Assembly (NCBI GenBank): GCA_963513935.1
Contig: OY740776.1
Location: 15,517,660 to 15,581,659 of the forward strand
DNA length: 64,000 nucleotides
Direction: 5' to 3'
Source of the DNA: Aphrophora alni
Lineage: Eukaryota; Arthropoda; Insecta; Hemiptera; Aphrophoridae
Shown here: in pieces, positions 22,811-35,060 of the stretch
Layout: each line of letters begins with the position of its first letter
Position numbering within the stretch: position 1 is the stretch's first letter
The notes under the pieces: generated by a model
The model's database searches: none
What the model saw: the letters and a program-made list of their open reading frames with translations, nothing else
Told to the model about the DNA's origin: nothing
Position numbers and translations under genes: made by a program

Positions 22811-25270
22811 TCCTGAAACCGACGGAAATGATTCAGGTCAACTCCTTCTACCTGAAAACCGTCGGACATGATACAGTTCAACTCCTTCTACCTGAAAACC
22901 GTCGGAGATGACACAGGTCATCTCCTTCTGCCTGAAAACCGTCGGACATGACACAGGTCAACTCCTTCTACCTGAAAACTGTCGGAGATGATACAGGTCA
23001 TCTCCTTCTACCTGAAAACCGTCGGACATGACACAGGTCAACTCCTTCTACCTGAAAACTGTCGGAAATGATTCAGGTCAACTCCTTCTACCTGAAAACC
23101 GTCGGACATGACACAGGTCAACTCCTTCTACCTGAAAACCGTCGGACATGACACAGGTCAACTCCTTCTACCTGAAAACCGTCGGAGATGATACAGGTCA
23201 ACTCCTTCTACCAGAAAACTGTCGGAGATGATACAGGTCATCTCCTTCTACCTGAAAACTGTTGGAAGTGATACAGGTCATCTCCTTCTACCTGGAAAAC
23301 GTCGGACATGATACAGGTCCACTCCTTCTACCCGAAAACCGTCGGACATGATACAGGTCAACTCCTTCTACCTGAAAACCGTCGGACATGATTCAGGTCA
23401 ACTCCTTCTACCTGAAAACCGTCGGACATGATTCAGGTCAACTCCTTCTACCTGAAAACCGTCGGACATGATTCAGGTCAACTCCTTCTACCTGAAAACC
23501 GTCGGACATGATACAGTTCAACTCCTTCTACCTGAAAACCGTCGGAGATGACACAGGTCAACTCCTTCTACCTGAAAACCGTCGGACATGATACAGGTCA
23601 ACTCCTTCTACCTGAAAACCGTCGGACATGATACAGTTCAACTCCTTCTACCTGAAAACCGTCGGAGATGACACAGGTCAACTCCTTCTACCTGAAAACC
23701 GTCGGACATGATACAGGTCAACTCCTTCTACCTGAAAACCGTCGGAGATGACACAGGTCAACTCCTTCTACCTGAAAACCGTCGGACATGATTCAGGTCA
23801 ACTCCTTCTACCTGAAAACCGTCGGACATGATACAGTTCAACTCCTTCTACCTGAAAACCGTCGGAGATGACACAGGTCAACTCCTTCTACCTGAAAACC
23901 GTCGGACATGATACAGGTCAACTCCTTCTACCTGAAAACCGTCGGACATGATTCAGGTCAACTCCTTCTACCTGAAAACCGTCGGACATGATACAGTTCA
24001 ACTCCTTCTACCTGAAAACCGTCGGACATGATACAGTTCAACTCCTTCTACCTGAAAACCGTCGGACATGATTCAGGTCAACTCCTTCTACCTGAAAACC
24101 GTCGGACATGATACAGTTCAACTCCTTCTACCTGAAAACCGTCGGACATGATTCAGGTCAACTCCTTCTACCTGAAAACCGTCGGAGATGATACAGGTCA
24201 TCTCCTTCTACCTGAAAACAGTCGGACATGATTCAGGTCAACTCCTTCTACCTGAAAACCGTCGGAGATGATACAGGTCAACTCCTTCTACCTGAAAACC
24301 GTCGGACATGACACAGGTCAACTCCTTCTACCTGAAAACCGTCGGACATGATTCAGGCCAACTCCTTCTACCTGAAAACCGTCGGAGATGATACAGGTCA
24401 TTTCCTTCTACCTGAAAACAGTCGGACATGATACAGTTCAACTCCTTCTACCTGGAAAACGTCGGACATGATACAGGTCCACTCCTTCTACCTGAAAACA
24501 GTCGGACATGATACAGTTCAACTCCTTCTACCTGGAAAACGTCGGACATGATACAGGTCCACTCCTTCTACCTGAAAACAGTCGGACATGATACAGTTCA
24601 ACTCCTTCTACCTGGAAAACGTCGGACATGATACAGGTCCACTCCTTCTACCCGAAAACCGTCGGACATGATACAGGTCAACTCCTTCTACCTGAAAACC
24701 GTCGGAGATGATACAGGTCATCTCCTTCTACCTGAAAACAGTCGGACATGATTCAGGTCAACTCCTTCTACCTGAAAACCGTCGGAGATGATACAGGTCA
24801 ACTCCTTCTACCTGAAAACCGTCGGACATGACACAGGTCAACTCCTTCTACCTGAAAACCGTCGGACATGATTCAGGCCAACTCCTTCTACCTGAAAACC
24901 GTCGGAGATGATACAGGTCATCTCCTTCTACCCGAAAACCGTCGGACATGATACAGGTCAACTCCTTCTACCTGAAAACCGTCGGAGATGATACAGGTCT
25001 TCTCCTTCTACCTGAAAAAAGTCGGACATGATACAGTTCAACTATTTCTACCTGAAAACCGTCGGACATGACACAGGTCAACTCCTTCTACCTGAAAACC
25101 GTCGGACATGATACAGGTCAACTCCTTCTAATTGGAAAACGTCGGACATGATACAGGTCCACTCCTTCTACCCGAAAACCTTCGGAAATGATACAGGTCA
25201 ACTCCTTCTTCCTGAAAACCGTCGGAAATGATACAGGTCATCTCCTTCTACCTTAAAACCGTCGGAAATA
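22811..25270. repeat. 40-bp minisatellite, about 61 copies
   Basis: The unit is ACTCCTTCTACCTGAAAACC followed by GTCGGACATGATACAGGTCA. Variants occur at set places (GACATG/GAGATG/GAAATG, ATACAG/ACACAG/ATTCAG, GGTCA/GTTCA) and are arranged in recurring blocks, for example around 23480-23900, showing block duplication. Most units contain CTACCTG, whose reverse complement is CAGGTAG, and ACCTG/CAGGT form a 5-bp inverted pair within each unit. There is no long frame. Confidence 0.97.
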
Positions 25271-26088
<818 letters not shown>

Positions 26089-26118
26089 GAGTGTGCGGAG
26101 GGGGAAGGGAGAGAGAGA

Positions 26119-27017
26119 TGAAACAATAGCATTTTGTGAAAATCGTCCTACTCTATCTACAGAGTGAGGTACTAATAATTTAAATTCAATACGTTATAAA
26201 ACACTCTGTTTTCTCTTGCACAATCGCCATTATTAAAGTGATGACGCGCGACACAATAACATCTGCGCATGCGCGAAAGCATTCACAACAACTAATGAAA
26301 AGACTCCCAGTGTTTTTAAAGAGTTTGTCAATATCATCAAAAATATTAGTTACCCTAATTATTACTCATTTGGTTTACAATAGAAATCATTGTGACTATT
26401 AAACAATGTAAAATGTTACAATAGCTAACTTTTGAGTTATAAATATGATAGAGTACACTAAATGGGGAACCTTCCTTTCTTTTCAGTGAATTTTAAAAAT
26501 CCATTTTGTAAAATGTTAAAAATTGCCGCCATTTTCCAATATGGTGGCCAAATTTGAAATTTGTTATGGAACACCTTGTATTTTATAGTTTTTCAGGTGT
26601 AAAACAATATTTAGAATGTTTTACTCTTGGGTATTTTTAAAAAAAATTTTAGCCGTTTATAATTAACAGGCACTTAAATTTCAGAAAATTGAACGTACGT
26701 TTGATAGCCATTACAAATAAGTTAATTGATTCCCACCTAAAATGTTACAATAGCTAACTTTGAGCAGTTTAGGGTACAAATAAGTTTTACCACTTATTTT
26801 TGTAAGCTCTAAAATGAAGTGGAAATCAATTTTGAAGAAAATTTCATTTAAAATAGGGAAAGAATAACTTTCCATTATAAAAATTGGAGACATCAAATTT
26901 AAAAAAAAAATATCAAATCTTTATTATTAACGTAATTTGACAAAGAAAAAGAAACGAACAATTAAATATTTTAAAATTTTAATGTAACAGCAGATATTTC
27001 TTGTTGAAACTCCATAT
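26119..27017. other. Stretch without recognisable gene
   Basis: A+T-rich sequence. ACACCTTGTATTTTATAG near 26572 resembles a diverged ACAGGGTGT terminus. AAAATGTTACAATAGCTAAC occurs twice (about 26409 and 26740), so some decayed repeat is present. Confidence 0.4.
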
Positions 27018-27196
27018 TCAAGGATTAAATAAAACAATAAAGCTAAAGTTTCAAAATTAATAAAATGAGCAACAATTGTTTCGCCTTGCGGTATCATCGG
27101 GCAACATGAGCCGTAAGGCGAAACAATTGTTGCTCATTTTATTATTAAAATAATTTTGAAACTTTAGCTTTATTGCTTTATTTAATCCTTGAACTA
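27018..27196. mobile_element. Foldback element with GAAACAATTGT motif
   Basis: Arms 27018-27083 and 27115-27196 are near-perfect reverse complements (TTAAATAAAACAATAAAGCT, TGAGCAACAATTGTTTCGCC). Between them the minus strand reads CCGATGATACCGCAAGGCG then AAACAATTGT, a decayed hammerhead-like layout (CTGATGA to CCGATGA). Confidence 0.8.
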
Positions 27197-27839
27197 AATA
27201 TTTTACCGAACAAGTTCTCTCAACTCTAAAACATTCAAGCTAAGCAACTGAAAAATTTATATTGTAAATTTTAGAAACAGTCGTTCGAGTTCCTTAAAGA
27301 GAAATTTATAAATTTTATTTTACGTGTGATAAGACTCATTCAGTTTTATAACCATTGAAAATATCTTCCTCACTAAATCATGCGATTACCAGACCTGTCT
27401 GATTCACAGCCATCTTTACCCTTTCCACACCTAATCTAACTATAAATAAATCTGAATAGTCACTATTATTGCAGCAAGTAAAATGTCCAGTAGTAAAGTC
27501 CAGGGAGAGACCGTTACCACCACGTGTTAAGGACCTTCTTAAGCTCCCAAAACTACAATATCTCACGCTCGCTGACCTCCAACAGTGCTTTTGTTTTCCA
27601 AAGAAACGTCTAACCGGAACGAATTGTTTTTAGGACGGAAAGACATTACTACAATGTGTGAAATTAAACATTTGGCGAGTTCACACTTCCCCGGTCTATT
27701 GTGTTTCAGGCTTTTTGTTATCTGCTAATTTCGTGCGTCATATAGGATTTGTTGTAAGAATTGAGTACTGTAATTTCAACTCTCTTTATTGCCGAATATT
27801 TTGAGAAAATACGCTTCGTTGTTACGATTTCAATTTTAG
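27197..27839. other. Stretch without recognisable gene
   Basis: Unique-looking sequence of mixed composition. The minus frame at 27378-27566 (62 codons) shows no domain. Confidence 0.3.
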
Positions 27840-30122
27840 TATGTTGACGCGTATTTCTTGACGCGTATTTCTTGACGAGTATTTGTTGACGAGTATTTGT
27901 TGACGAGTACTTGTTGACGCGTATTTGTTGACGAGTACTTGTTGACGAGTACATGTTGACGAGTACATGTTGACGCGTATTTCTTGACGAGTACTTGTTG
28001 ACGAGTATTTCTTGACGAGTACTTGTTGACGAGTATTTCTTGACGAGTATTTCTTGACGAGTATTTGTTGACGAGTATTTCTTGACGAGTACTTGTTGAC
28101 GAGTATTTCTTGACGAGTATTTGTTGACGAGTATCTGTTGACGAGTATTTGTTGACGAGTACTTGTTGACGCGTATTTGTTGACGAGTACTTGTTGACGA
28201 GTACATGTTGACGAGTACATGTTGACGCGTATTTCTTGACGAGTACTTGTTGACGAGTATTTCTTGACGAGTACTTGTTGACGCGTATTTCTTGACGAGT
28301 ATTTCTTGACGAGTATTTGTTGACGAGTAATTGTTGACGCGTATTTGTTGACGAGTACTTGTTGACGAGTACATGTTGACGAGTACATGTTGACGCGTAT
28401 TTCTTGACGAGTACTTGTTGACGAGTATTTCTTGACGAGTACTTGTTGACGAGTACTTGTTGACGCGTATTTGTTGACGAGTACTTGTTGACGAGTACAT
28501 GTTGACGCGTATTTCTTGACGAGTACTTGTTGACGAGTATTTGTTGACGAGTACTTGTTGACGCGTATTTGTTGACGAGTACTTGTTGACGAGTACATGT
28601 TGACGAGTACATGTTGACGCGTATTTCTTGACGAGTACTTGTTGACGAGTATTTCTTGACGAGTACTTGTTGACGCGTATTTGTTGACGAGTACTTGTTG
28701 ACGAGTACATGTTGACGAGTACATGTTGACGCGTATTTCTTGACGAGTACTTGTTGACGAGTATTTCTTGACGAGTACTTGTTGACGAGTATTTGTTGAC
28801 GAGTACTTGTTGACGAGTACATGTTGACGAGTACATGTTGACGCGTATTTCTTGACGAGTACTTGTTGACGAGTATTTCTTGACGAGTACTTGTTGACGA
28901 GTATTTGTTGACGAGTACTTGTTGACGAGTACATGTTGACGAGTACATGTTGACGCGTATTTCTTGACGAGTACTTGTTGACGAGTATTTGTTGACGAGT
29001 ACTTGTTGACGAGTATTTGTTGACGAGTACTTGTTGACGCGTATTTCTTGACGCGTATTTGTTAACGATACTTGTTGACGAGTATTTGTTGACGAGTACA
29101 TATTGATGCGTATTTCTTGACGCGTATTTGTTGACGAGTACTTGTTGACGAGTATTTGTTGACGAGTACTTGTTGACGAGTATTTGTTGACGAGTACTTG
29201 TTGACGCGTATTTCTTGACGCGTATTTGTTAACGATACTTGTTGACGAGTATTTGTTGACGAGTACTTGTTGACGAGTATTTGTTGAGGAGTACTTGTTG
29301 ACGCGTATTTGTTGACGAGTACTTGTTGACGCGCATTTCTTGACGCGTATTTGTTAACGATACTTGTTGACGAGTATTTGTTGACGAGTACATATTGATG
29401 CGTATTTCTTGACGAGTATTTGTTGACGAGTACTTGTTGACGCGTATTTCTTGACGCGTATTTCTTGACGAGTACTTGTAGACGATTATTTGTTGACGTG
29501 TATTTCCTGAAGCGTATTTCTTGACGTGTATTTGTTGACAGGTACTTCTTGAAGCATATTTCTTGACGCGTATTTCTTGAGGCTAATTGTTGACGTGTAT
29601 TTGTTGACGAGTGCTTCTTGAAGCGTATTTCTTGACGAGTATTTGTTGACGTGTAATTGTTGACAGGTAGCATACTTCTAGAAGCGTATTTCTTGACGCG
29701 TATTTCTAGAGGCGTATTTCTTGACGAGTATTTGTTGACGAGTACTTCTTGAAGCGTATTTCTTGACAGGTATTTCTTGAAGCGTATTTCTTGACGAGTA
29801 TTTGTTGACGTGTATTTGTTGACAGGTAGCATACTTCTTGAAGCGTATTTCTTGACACGTATTTCTTGAGGCGTATTTCTTGACGTGTATTTGTTGACGA
29901 GTACTTCTTGAAGCGTATTTCTTGAAGCGTATTTCTTGACGCGTATTTCTTGACACGTATTTCTTGACACGTATTTCTTGACGCGTATTTCTTGACCAGT
30001 ATTTGTTGACGAGTACTTGTAGACGAGTATTTGTTTACGTGTATTTCTTGAAGCGTATTTCTTGAAGCGAATTTATTGTACGTATACCTTGACGCGTATT
30101 TGTTGACGAGTATTTGTTGACG
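27840..30122. repeat. 14-bp satellite, about 160 copies
   Basis: Units are GACGAGTATTTGTT, GACGAGTACTTGTT, GACGAGTACATGTT and GACGCGTATTTCTT. From about 28588 to 29036 the order repeats every 112 bp (eight units; the ACATG-ACATG pair starts at 28588, 28700, 28812 and 28924), a higher-order repeat. 29480-30122 is more diverged (GAAGCGTATTTCTT). Three units equal 42 bp, so minus frames stay open up to 421 codons as 14-residue repeats in all three phases; these are artefacts. Confidence 0.97.
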
Positions 30123-30189
30123 TCAACATATTAACTGCCACACTTTTTACGAAGTTTATGCAGGTCTCACCTTCTTAATATAAGCTAAA

Positions 30190-30990
30190 ATAATAAAATA
30201 ATTATTTTTATTTTTCAAATGAAAGTTTTCTAAATTGATATATATATATTTTTCACAATTTTATTTACAATTACACTTTAAAACTTTTTGAATATTATAA
30301 AAAACGTTGCAAAATTTTTGTTGTATGTTTTTCTATTGTGTTTTTCTTGTCATTTTAGGTTCGGTTATTGCAAGATTTTTTTGATTCCTGACATACTAAC
30401 TACAAACTTGTTACATATATTGTTTTTTTCAATACACAGATACATTTTATGCACCTTTCTGACAGAAAAGATATAGACTATAACAAGTTGTGTTTTCTCT
30501 ATTATTACGATTTTTAAAAATAGCCTAACTTTTCACAATTTTTTTCATAAAATAATAGATTATTCAAAATGTAAATTTTTTAATTGATATATTTTTTATA
30601 CACCCTTTATTCACAATTAACCTACAAAACGTTTTAAATATTAGGGTCTATAAAAAAAGTTGCAAACTTTTTGTGGTAATATAGGTTTTTTCGTGACATT
30701 TTAGGTTCGGTTATTGCACGATTTTTTATTCCTGATATAATAACTCCAAACTTGTTACATATAATGTTGCACAGATTCATTTTATGCACCTTTCTGATGA
30801 AAATGATATATAACAGGTTGTGTTTTCTATATTATTACGATTTTTAATGAATTTAAAAAAAAAATAATAAGCCTAACTTTTCGGAAACATTTTTCAAAAA
30901 ATAAATATATAAATTGATTTATTTTTAATAATATTTATTCACAACTACATTACAAAACTTTTGGCAATCTTGAAAAAAAAAATTCTATTA
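30190..30990. repeat. ~346-bp tandem repeat, about 2.3 diverged copies
   Basis: TTAGGTTCGGTTATTGCA recurs 346 bp apart (near 30357 and 30703), followed by matching ACAAACTTGTTACATATA and TTTATGCACCTTTCTGA blocks. A third partial copy begins near 30870. Confidence 0.75.
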
Positions 30991-31255
30991 TTGACGTTAC
31001 ACCTGACCATATTTAAAATAATATATTTCTTTTTTTGTATTTTTGTAAAAATATATCGTACTTATATAGTTTTATTTACAAAATCTAAACATTTATTTAT
31101 TTTCACTATCATTTCCTTCAATTAGGCCTACCAGTTTTCTTTTGCATAATTTTCAAAAAATGAATTTTGCTGTTTTACATCTGCCTGGCTTTACGTGACG
31201 GTTTTCGCTAGAGTCATTCTTTTACGTTATTTTAACTCTCGGTGGCGTAGTGGTT
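30991..31255. other. A+T-rich spacer
   Basis: Nothing recognisable apart from a TAGGCCTA word at 31123. Confidence 0.3.
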
Positions 31256-31364
31256 TGGTTAGGTTAGGTTAGGTTAGGTTAGGTTAGGTTAGGTTAGGTT
31301 AGGTTAGGTTAGGCTAGGTTAGGTTAGGTTATGTTAGGTAAGGTTATGTTAGGTTATACTAGGT
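31256..31364. repeat. Longest interstitial TTAGG tract
   Basis: About 20 TTAGG units, the first ten or so uninterrupted and later ones with TTATG, CTAGG and TAAGG variants. TTAGG is the ancestral insect telomere repeat. Confidence 0.95.
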
Positions 31365-32520
31365 CACTCAATATTCATTTTAAAATTAACTGTGTCTGGA
31401 AATCTAGTTTTTAAGCCTAAACCATTATAAATAAACTTGATTGTATGAGTTTTCCATTTTCGATTTTCTGGATTTGTGTATTTGTAGATTCTGAAGAACT
31501 CCAATAAAAAGTTATTAATGATACACTTTTTAATGGATAAACGTGTTTTCTACTTAGTTTATTAATAATTAAATTTGTAAAAAAAAAAAAAAAAATACAT
31601 AAAACGGGATACGTTAGTTTCTAACAAAATGTAAAAAAATTGATTTTAAAACAAAGTAATTTTAAAAGGAATATTGAGTCACCAAACCAATAAAGCACTA
31701 TGTCAAAATGATCTAAAAGAGTGGTTGTAGCGGCTAAATGGCAAAAAAGTCTTAAAATTACATCGTCTATCTTAAATAATCATTAAAACAGAGTTAGCTG
31801 GGCGCAATATTGAAAAATAGAGGACAAATTGTGAAAATTTGAATGCACCTAAACATCACGAAAAAGTAAGGGTTGTTCCCATTAGAAGTAAGCTCTCAGG
31901 TATATTGTTAAAAAGTTAGCTATAGATTCACTTTAGGTGACACACCATGTATACAGTCTTTACTCAGTAAAACACATTGTAAATTGTTTTTTTTTCAAAC
32001 TATATAAATTGGTGTAATAAAACCATATCACTGTTATTACGACCTTGTTTACAAGTAATAAAAGTCAATCAAATCAGAAACCCACACAAAGTCATCAAGA
32101 TCCACCTCTCTGATTGCACTGTTACAGTTCATAATGGAGGTAATAAAAAAGTACTTGCAGTGTAATAAATATATAAATATTGATTAATAGATATATTAGC
32201 ATATGCCGGGTATTTAAATCGGTTCTGTTCCTCCTACCCATTGCAGATTGAATAATGATTACAAGGTCCGTTTGGTTTAGAACAAATAGTGTATAAATAA
32301 CCGTTAGGTTCGATTTAGATTGCGATTAAAGCTAGTATAGTCGTTTTAAATAATTTGGGGTACGTGACGTCACACAACCCCAAAACTAACAAATAATAGG
32401 ATGAAACGTGTGATTTAACCACTTGGGTTCGTATATAGGGACAGTTTGTTATTCTTATAAACTCGAAATCTTTTAAGCAACAGTTTACATTGTACAGACA
32501 GATTGACATGCGTGTAAAAA
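31365..32520. other. Stretch without recognisable gene
   Basis: A+T-rich sequence with no open frames or recognised repeats beyond homopolymers; ACACACCATGTATACAGTC near 31940 may be a diverged terminal motif. Confidence 0.35.
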
Positions 32521-32554
32521 TATAAGAGACCTCTTAGAGCTGACGACCTCTACA

Positions 32555-32605
32555 GAGATACAACTGAAGATGGAGTCCCGACTCCGAAACGCGTCTTGAG
32601 AACAA
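32555..32605 (+). ncRNA. Hammerhead-ribozyme-like motif, single copy
   Basis: Core CTGAAGA is at 32564-32570, then an extra T, a strong stem II (GGAGT/ACTCC with a CCCG loop), GAAAC at 32586-32590, the self-complementary helix III ACGCGT and a GTC triplet (C at 32595). Stem I has only CAA/TTG. It shares CTGAAGA, GAAAC, ACGCGT and GTC with the 8.8-kb copies but has a different stem II. Confidence 0.45.
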
Positions 32606-33230
32606 GACAAGTAAAGTCACATGACGGAACAAATGAGGTAATTTATTACTACATATTAATTGTTAATCATTATTGACTTGGACACCAACAATGAACATTA
32701 AAAATATAAGGTTCCTTCATTTTACCTGCAGATCCTAAAAAGAAAAATCAATGAAAATCCAATCCATCTTTCAATGACTATTGAATTGTTTCCCTCACAT
32801 CTCACAAAAACTGATTTTAAAATGCTACGAATTTCTCGTGGTGTAAATTAAGTAGTATTTGTCATACAAAAAACTATAATATATGATTTCGTAATGCAAC
32901 TTAATTTACTTTTTTTTTCAGATTTGTAGGTCACGCCGTGTTCACGTTAGATGGGGAGGGACATGATATCTGACAGTTTAAATTTGTCAAGCCACAACAT
33001 ATTAATTATTTCGTTAAATAAACATACATATTCGTAATCAGAATAACTTTTAGTTTCATTTGATATCCCTACACACAATATTTCCAATTTTTTAAATTTT
33101 AAACTCGATAGTTTTCCCCTTTAATTAGCACAAATTCATTTTTTTTTGTCACTGCTATATTTTTCCTATATGAGGGACAATTCAAAGAATATAAATGCAA
33201 AGTTTGAAATATATAGGCTTTATCGTCTTG
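32606..33230. other. Stretch without recognisable gene
   Basis: A+T-rich sequence; no domain in short frames. Confidence 0.35.
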
Positions 33231-33419
33231 TCTCTGTAGACGGGGACTATGAAACTGCCCCGCTCATTAAAGAGGATCAAGAAGGGTCGCATCGCAAGAC
33301 TAGAAATGCTGAAATTGCTCCGAGCTCAATTTCGGTAGTATGTGTATAAATTTATCCTCAATCAAGCATATAAGGCTGTAAGGTTAGATTAGGTTAGGTT
33401 AGGCTCCGTAGCGTAACAT
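33231..33419. mobile_element. MITE-like element of the GAAACTGCCCCGC family, left part (copy 1)
   Basis: It matches the element at 51762-52382 in reverse orientation: GAAACTGCCCCGCTCATTAA, AGAAGGGTCGC, ATCAAGCATATAAG, a TTAGG run (33381-33403) and CCGTAGCGTAACAT. The match resumes at 34446 after the LINE. Confidence 0.75.
33408..33419. repeat. Target-site duplication, left copy
   Basis: GTAGCGTAACAT is repeated exactly at 34446-34457, bracketing the LINE. Confidence 0.85.
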
Positions 33420-34445
33420 TTTTTTTTTTTTTTTATATTTTATTACAACTAAGTTAAATACAACCTAACAAGCAATTTATTCTTAATACATGGTTTTAAC
33501 AATGATATGGTTCAAACAGCTCTAGTTCATTAAACAGAGTCCAGTTTTAGTCTCGCACCAAGTCAATGGGCTTTGTCCTCTTCAGCCTTCGCAGGTCCTT
33601 GCTGGCGTTGAGGAGAGGAAGCATTTCTATATTCTCATGAGCTTCCAGTCTCTTACTGTGTCTTAAGGAGCATATCTTAATTTCCTCAGCCACGGTATTG
33701 ATTTTTAAGTCACGATGGATGTTGTCGCTCCTCACATACCATGGAGCTTTACAGATTTGTCTCAATACTTTGTTTTGAAATGTTTGTATCCGCTTGATGT
33801 TTGACTTCTTAGTACAGCCCCACAACTGACTACCATAATTCCATACTGGCTTTAGAATTTGCTTATATAGTAGCAATTTGTTATGCAATGAAAGTTGTGA
33901 GTATTGACCTAACGACCAATGCATCTTCTTGAGTTTTAGATTCAATTCCTGTCTCTTCTTTTTGATATGTTCCTTCCACCTTAATTTGGCATCGAGCGTC
34001 ATGCCTAGGTACTTTGCTGAATTCGCATATGGTATAATCTGCGAGTTGATAAAAACTGGGAGTGATACTATTTTTTTTATTTGTAAAATTTACAAGGACC
34101 GATTTCTTTTCATTTAGTTTTATTCTCCATTTCCTTGTCCATTTATCAATAGCATCAAGAGAGCACTGCAGCCCTCTAACGGCATCCTCCACATTATCAG
34201 CAACTGACATTACAGCTGTGTCGTCTGCAAAGGTGGCTGTTGTGGTGTTCTCCAACTGCGGTATGTCTCGTGTGTAGAGTAAGTAGAGTGCAGGGCCTAG
34301 GACACTTCCCTGTGGTACTCCAGCATGGATTTCCCTCAAATCAGAACACTCATCCTCTACTTTAACTCTGAAATGACGACCTTCTAGGTATGATTTTAAC
34401 ATCAGATACCAGTCGTAACTTAGTGAGTTATATAACTTGCAACAT
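33420..34445 (-). mobile_element. 5'-truncated Jockey-type LINE with poly(A)
   Basis: The element lies between two 12-bp direct repeats. On the minus strand it starts inside the reverse transcriptase domain, runs through the ORF2 C-terminus (stop at 33547), has a ~115-nt 3' UTR and ends in a ~15-nt poly(A), seen as T on + at 33420-33434. This is classic target-primed reverse transcription with 5' truncation. The unoccupied target is seen in the sister repeat at 51905-51950. Confidence 0.9.
33547..34440 (-). pseudogene. LINE ORF2 fragment: reverse transcriptase palm and C-terminal region
   Basis: The first frame (to about 34035) holds AGVPQGSVLGPALYLLYT and then TATFADDTAVMS, i.e. reverse transcriptase motifs B and C with the FADD catalytic pair. 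A frameshift near 34030-34045 moves the reading to a second frame that continues AKYLGMTLDAKLRWKEHI and then LHNKLLLYKQILKPVWNYGS, QLWGCTKKSN and the C-terminal RRLKRTKPIDLVRD. Order and motifs match Jockey-clade ORF2. The endonuclease and the fingers part of the reverse transcriptase are missing, and the frameshift breaks what remains, so it is inactive. The truncated 5' end sits directly at the target-site duplication. Confidence 0.88.
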
Positions 34446-34457
34446 GTAGCGTAACAT
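34446..34457. repeat. Target-site duplication, right copy
   Basis: GTAGCGTAACAT, identical to 33408-33419; followed by GTAAAATAAAATT, which continues the host MITE-like repeat. Confidence 0.85.
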
Positions 34458-34889
34458 GTAAAATAAAATTAATATTGTAGAAGTAATTTTATTTAATTTA
34501 ATAAGTCCGAAATCGAAATGATAAAAACCGTGGGGAAAATTGAGGGAGGGGACTTCATGTTCCTATAGAAATTAAGATAAAGCGAATTAAAATGTCAAAA
34601 TATTGGTCATTTTAAACAGTTTTTTCAAAATATCTCGTGTGTTATACAACTTGTGAGACTAAATTAAATTAAAATTTGCAGATTTCAATTCCGCATACAG
34701 TGATACCTAAACCACCCCTCTGCGATGACAAATAGGGAAGTTATGATCAAAAATGTAATTTCGAAACTTCTTGGCCTAAGAAAACGTGATATTGGAATAA
34801 TTATGATATCTGAAAGGGCCGAGTCACTGACACGAGCGAAGCGAGTGATGTCTGTTTAATATATCACACCTGCGAGGCCCGGTGGGCCT

Positions 34890-35060
34890 GGGTTTAGATA
34901 ACATGTGTAATAACTAACTTCACCCTACTGGATAAGACTCCTTGATCTACCAACTTAACATTCCTTAAATCTTCCAGAAAACCAACATTTGGGGATTAGA
35001 TTTATAGGATGACTTGTATAATGGAGCTGGATAAGTACCATGATGGGACCCACCAACTTG
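34890..35060 (+). repeat. Dispersed repeat family B, partial copy 3
   Basis: Contains ACATGTGTAATAAC, CCCTACTGGATAAGACTCCT and TAAGTACCATGATGGG, matching parts of the copies at 12.3 and 20.1 kb. Confidence 0.65.

Noticed and set aside
22811..25270. CRISPR-like array (regular 40-bp repeats)
   Set aside because: There are no unique spacers, the repeats are contiguous, and the host is a eukaryote; it is a minisatellite.
27718..29970. Minus-strand open frames of 302-421 codons made of 14-residue repeats (YSSTNTRQQILVNK-like)
   Set aside because: Three 14-bp units make 42 bp, so all phases stay open. All three minus phases are open at once, with no start context, no unique flanks and no domain.
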